From: Prionace glauca
Lineage: Eukaryota > Chordata > Chondrichthyes > Carcharhiniformes > Carcharhinidae
Length of the DNA stretch: 30,000 bases
Assembly: GCA_037974335.1 (NCBI GenBank)
Contig: CM075756.1
Location: forward strand, 8,824,494-8,854,493
Direction of reading: 5' to 3'
Position numbers and translations under genes: made by a program. Below are positions 27,696-30,000 of the stretch, in pieces (positions within the stretch are counted from its first letter, which is position 1; every line of letters begins with the position of its first letter). Below the pieces are notes generated by a model. It made no database searches and was not told the DNA's origin. It worked only from the letters and a program-made list of their open reading frames with translations.

Positions 27696-27777
27696 CTCCA
27701 TGTTCGATCCTGGAGGCTGTCTCCCGCCTTGTGACCTTGTGTCCTTGGCGCTCAGCTCTCTCGCGGCCTCCGTCTGT
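27696..27777 (-). CDS. Candidate exon (82 bp)
   Basis: Minus strand: acceptor ccctctctcctcag and donor ATGGAG then gtgagc, both good. After one base to finish an earlier codon it reads QTEAARELSAKD then TRSQGGRQPPGSNME and ends in phase 0, matching the next exon. An upstream exon must exist beyond, not found in the window. Start residues are helical in style. Confidence 0.5.
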
Positions 27778-27844
27778 CTGAGGAGAGAGGGTTCGGGCTC
27801 GTATTATTCCGCCTCAGGAGGAACTTTGAAGCAGAGAAGGTTGG

Positions 27845-28225
27845 AGCGGTGGGAGGCCATTCGGCCCTTCGAGCCTGCCCCGCCGTTCATCACCATCGTG
27901 CCCACCCCAAATCCTCAGACTGGTTCTGAACTCCCCCCCCCCCCCCACCACCCCCCCACCCCCCCACCATCGGGAACATCCTCCCAGCATCCACCCTGTC
28001 TGGTCCTGTTAGAATTTTATAAATCTCTATGAGACTCCCCCCCATCATTCGTCTGAACTCCAGCAAAAACAATCCTACCCTAGTCAATCTCTCCTCATAT
28101 ATCATCCCCAGAATCAGCCTGGTAAACCCTCGCTGCACTCCCTCGAGAGCAAGAACATCCTTCCTCAGATAAGGAGACCAAAACTGCCCACAATACTCTC
28201 GGTGTGGCCTCACCAAGGAAACTCC
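27845..28225 (-). mobile_element. CR1-type LINE, 5'-truncated, internal deletion
   Basis: Homologous to 20085-20690: gccattcggcccttcgagcc at the 3' side, tctggtcctgttagaatttt in the middle, ttcctcagataaggagacca near the 5' limit. A segment between about 27905 and 27960 has been replaced by a C-rich run. Confidence 0.85.
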
Positions 28226-28289
28226 CCTGACATGGACAGTGGAATCTCCAAACTTAACTCGCGGACGGTCATTACATCGGCTTTTATAA

Positions 28290-29145
28290 CTCGGAGTGTC
28301 GAGTATGAAAGTTGAGAGTGTTATGGTAAGGTTATATAAGGCATTGGTGAGGCCTAATTCAGAGCATTGTGTACAGTTTTGGTCACCTAGTTACAGGAAG
28401 GATGTAAATAAGGTTGAAAGAGCGCAGAGAAGGTTCACAAGGATGTTGTTGGAACTTGAGAAGCTGAGTTACAGAGAGAGATTGAATAGGTTAGGACTTT
28501 ATTCTCTGGAGCGTAGAAGAATGAGGGGAGATTTGATAGAGGTGTGTAAGATTTTGATGGGTGTAGACAGAGTGAATGAACATAAGAACATATAAGAACA
28601 TAAGAAATAGGAGCAGGAGTAGGCCATCCAGCCCTTCGAGCCTGCCCCGCCATTCAATAAGATCATGGCTGATCTGTCGTGGCTCAGCTCCACCTTCCGG
28701 CCCTCTCCCCATAACCCTTAATCCCCTCTCTTATCAAAAACCCATCAACCCGCTTCTTAAAAATATTTAGCGAGGCAGCCTCCACTACTTCAACGGGCAG
28801 AGAATTCCAGAGATTCACCACCCTTTGAGTGAAGCAGGCTTTTTCCACTGAGGCTAGGGGAGGAAAAAACCCAGAGGGCACGGGTTAAGGGTGAAGGGGG
28901 AAAAGTTTAAAGGGAATATTAGGGGGGGGAATTCTTCACACAGCGAGTGATGGGAGTGTGGAATGAGCTGGCGGATAAATGCGGCGTTACTTTTAACATT
29001 TTAGAAAAACTTGGACAGGTTGATGGATGATAGGGGGTGTGGAGGGAGATGGTCCAAGTGCAGGTCAGTGGGACTGGGCAGAAAAATGGTTCAGCACAGA
29101 CAAGAAGGGCCTGTTTCTGAGCTGTAAACTTTCTATGGTTATAAC
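28290..29145 (+). mobile_element. CR1-clade LINE 3' part, split
   Basis: Encodes a C-terminal ORF2 remnant, YKALVRPNSEHCVQFWSPSY then KDVNKVERAQRRFTRMLLE and LYSLERRRMRGDLIEVCKI (28296-28568). A reversed LINE piece follows, then the rest from aagcaggctttttccactga (28832) to the 3' end with gggcctgtttctgagctgta and ttctatggtta at 29145. Confidence 0.88.
28577..28833 (-). mobile_element. CR1-type LINE 3' end nested in LINE
   Basis: The minus strand encodes FTQRVVNLWNSLPVEVVEA, the CR1 ORF2 end. It runs from cataagaacatataagaaca (3' end) to gagattcaccaccctttgag. The flanks share gagtgaa (28570-28576 and 28827-28833), a likely target duplication. Confidence 0.85.
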
Positions 29146-30000
29146 TCGCAGAGTTATCCTGAGCTACAAGGAGAGGCTGGGCTAGTTTGGGTTGTCTTCT
29201 CTGGAGTTCAGAAGCTGAGAGGAAAATGATGAGAGGCGCAGATAGGGTTGACAGTCAGAATCTTTTTCCCAGGATCAAAATGTCTAATACCAGGGGAATG
29301 CAGTTAAGGTGAGAGGGGCGAAATTCAAAGGAGGGTGGCGCAGTGGTTGGCACTGCTGCCTCACAGCGCCAGAGACCCGGGTTCAATTCCGGCCTCGGAT
29401 GACGGTGCGGAGTCTGCACGTTCTCCCTGTGTCTGCATGGGTTTTCTCCGGGTGCTCTGGTTTCCTCCCACATTCCAAAGATGTGCAGGTTAGGTGGATT
29501 GGCCATGCTAAATTGCCCCTTAGTGTCCAAAGATGTGTAGGTTAGGGGGATTGGCCATGCTAAATTGCCCCTTAGTGTCCAAAGATGTGTAGGTTAGGGG
29601 GATTGGCCATGCTAAATTGCCCCTTAGTGTCCCAGGATGTGTAGATTAGAGGGATTAGTGGGGTGAATGTGTGGGATTACAAGGATGAGGGTTGGATGGG
29701 GTTGTTGTCAGTGCTGACTGGATGGGCTGAATGGCTTTCTTCTGCACTGTAGGAATTCTATGAGATGTGAAGGGCAAGTTGTTTTTAACACAGAGAGTGG
29801 TAGGGGTCTGGAACACGCTGCCAGGGGTGGTGGTGGAGGCAGGTACAATAGGGGTGTTTAAGGGGCTTTTAGATAAGCACATGAATATGCGAGGCACAGA
29901 GGGATATGGACCAAGGGCAGACAGAAGGGATTAGTTTAATTTGGCATGATGTTCAGTACAATCCTGTGGGCCGAAGGGCCTGTTCCTGGGCCGTACTGGG
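29146..30000 (+). mobile_element. LINE 3' part, split by a V-SINE; runs to window end
   Basis: Left part 29150-29330 (gagctacaaggagaggctgg to gggcgaaattcaaagg). Right part 29764-30000 (gatgtgaagggcaagttgtt, gggtctggaacacgctgcca, then gggccgaagggcctgttcct at the end). The two parts are contiguous in the family order. The window ends within or at its 3' terminus. Confidence 0.85.
29331..29763 (+). mobile_element. tRNA-headed V-SINE with three 52-bp boxes, nested
   Basis: Head ggtggcgcagtggttggcac and gggttcaattccggcc (about 29379), core at 29400-29475, boxes at 29476, 29528 and 29580 with a final ccaggatgtgtag box at 29632, then the tail with gatgggctgaatggctttct and gaattctatga. It sits inside the LINE, so it is younger. 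Confidence 0.9.

Larger units (their letters stand above)
12168..27777 (-). other. Probable minus-strand host gene (span of candidate exons)
   Basis: Candidate exons in transcript order are 27777-27696, 25535-25396, 22721-22624, 18125-18064 and possibly 12266-12168. Phases are 2 to 0, 0 to 2, 2 to 1, 1 to 0 and 0 to stop, so all junctions agree. Such agreement over short exons in repeat-free islands is unlikely, though not impossible, by chance. Introns are 2.2, 2.7, 4.5 and 5.8 kb and packed with repeats, as expected in a shark. The product is unidentified; its middle is a coiled coil. Confidence 0.5.

Noticed and set aside
27401-27734. Collagen-like PG-rich open frame
   Set aside because: It is the 39-bp (13-codon) array; all frames stay open and no coding context supports it.

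Overview
This looks like non-coding, repeat-saturated vertebrate DNA, most likely from a shark or ray. The evidence is many copies of tRNA-headed V-SINEs of the HE1 type known from elasmobranchs, a second tRNA-headed SINE family, many 5'-truncated CR1-clade LINE copies, and L2/Rex1-like LINE copies. Family names are assigned from memory of sequence style; no database was searched. There are no bacterial-type genes, operons, CRISPR arrays, or rRNA or functional tRNA genes.

Layout. 1-4.2 kb: LINE ends, a SINE carrying a 20-box 52-bp tandem array, a 24-bp array containing NF-kB-like decamers, and nested repeats. 4.2-6.3 kb: the longest LINE, a CR1 copy with most of its reverse transcriptase readable in three frames. 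6.4-12 kb: SINEs with 52-bp arrays, a GGGATT-like array, and a microsatellite that grew inside a LINE. 12-17.1 kb: nested LINE and SINE insertions and a pair of ~210-bp duplicates with nuclear-receptor-like and E-box motifs. 17.1-22.5 kb: more SINEs and LINEs, then a 52-bp array detached from any SINE core. 22.6-27.8 kb: a distinct zone with possible host exons, a 31-bp array of 43 units without a length change, a head-to-head SINE pair, G-rich minisatellites and a 39-bp array. 27.8-30 kb: nested CR1 copies.

Probable host gene. On the minus strand, four short segments (27777-27696, 25535-25396, 22721-22624, 18125-18064) each have a good 3' splice acceptor and a GT donor, and they stay open with matching codon phase when read in order. 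The middle two give a charged coiled coil. A possible last segment (12266-12168) keeps phase and ends after a short hydrophobic stretch. The gene is not identified. If it is real, nearly everything else between 12 and 28 kb is intron filled by repeats.

The most interesting themes are the 52-bp internal SINE segment seen at many stages of expansion from one copy to 20, a free-standing version of that array, the intronic 31-bp array, and the 24-bp kB-like array beside a cluster of CCAAT boxes.
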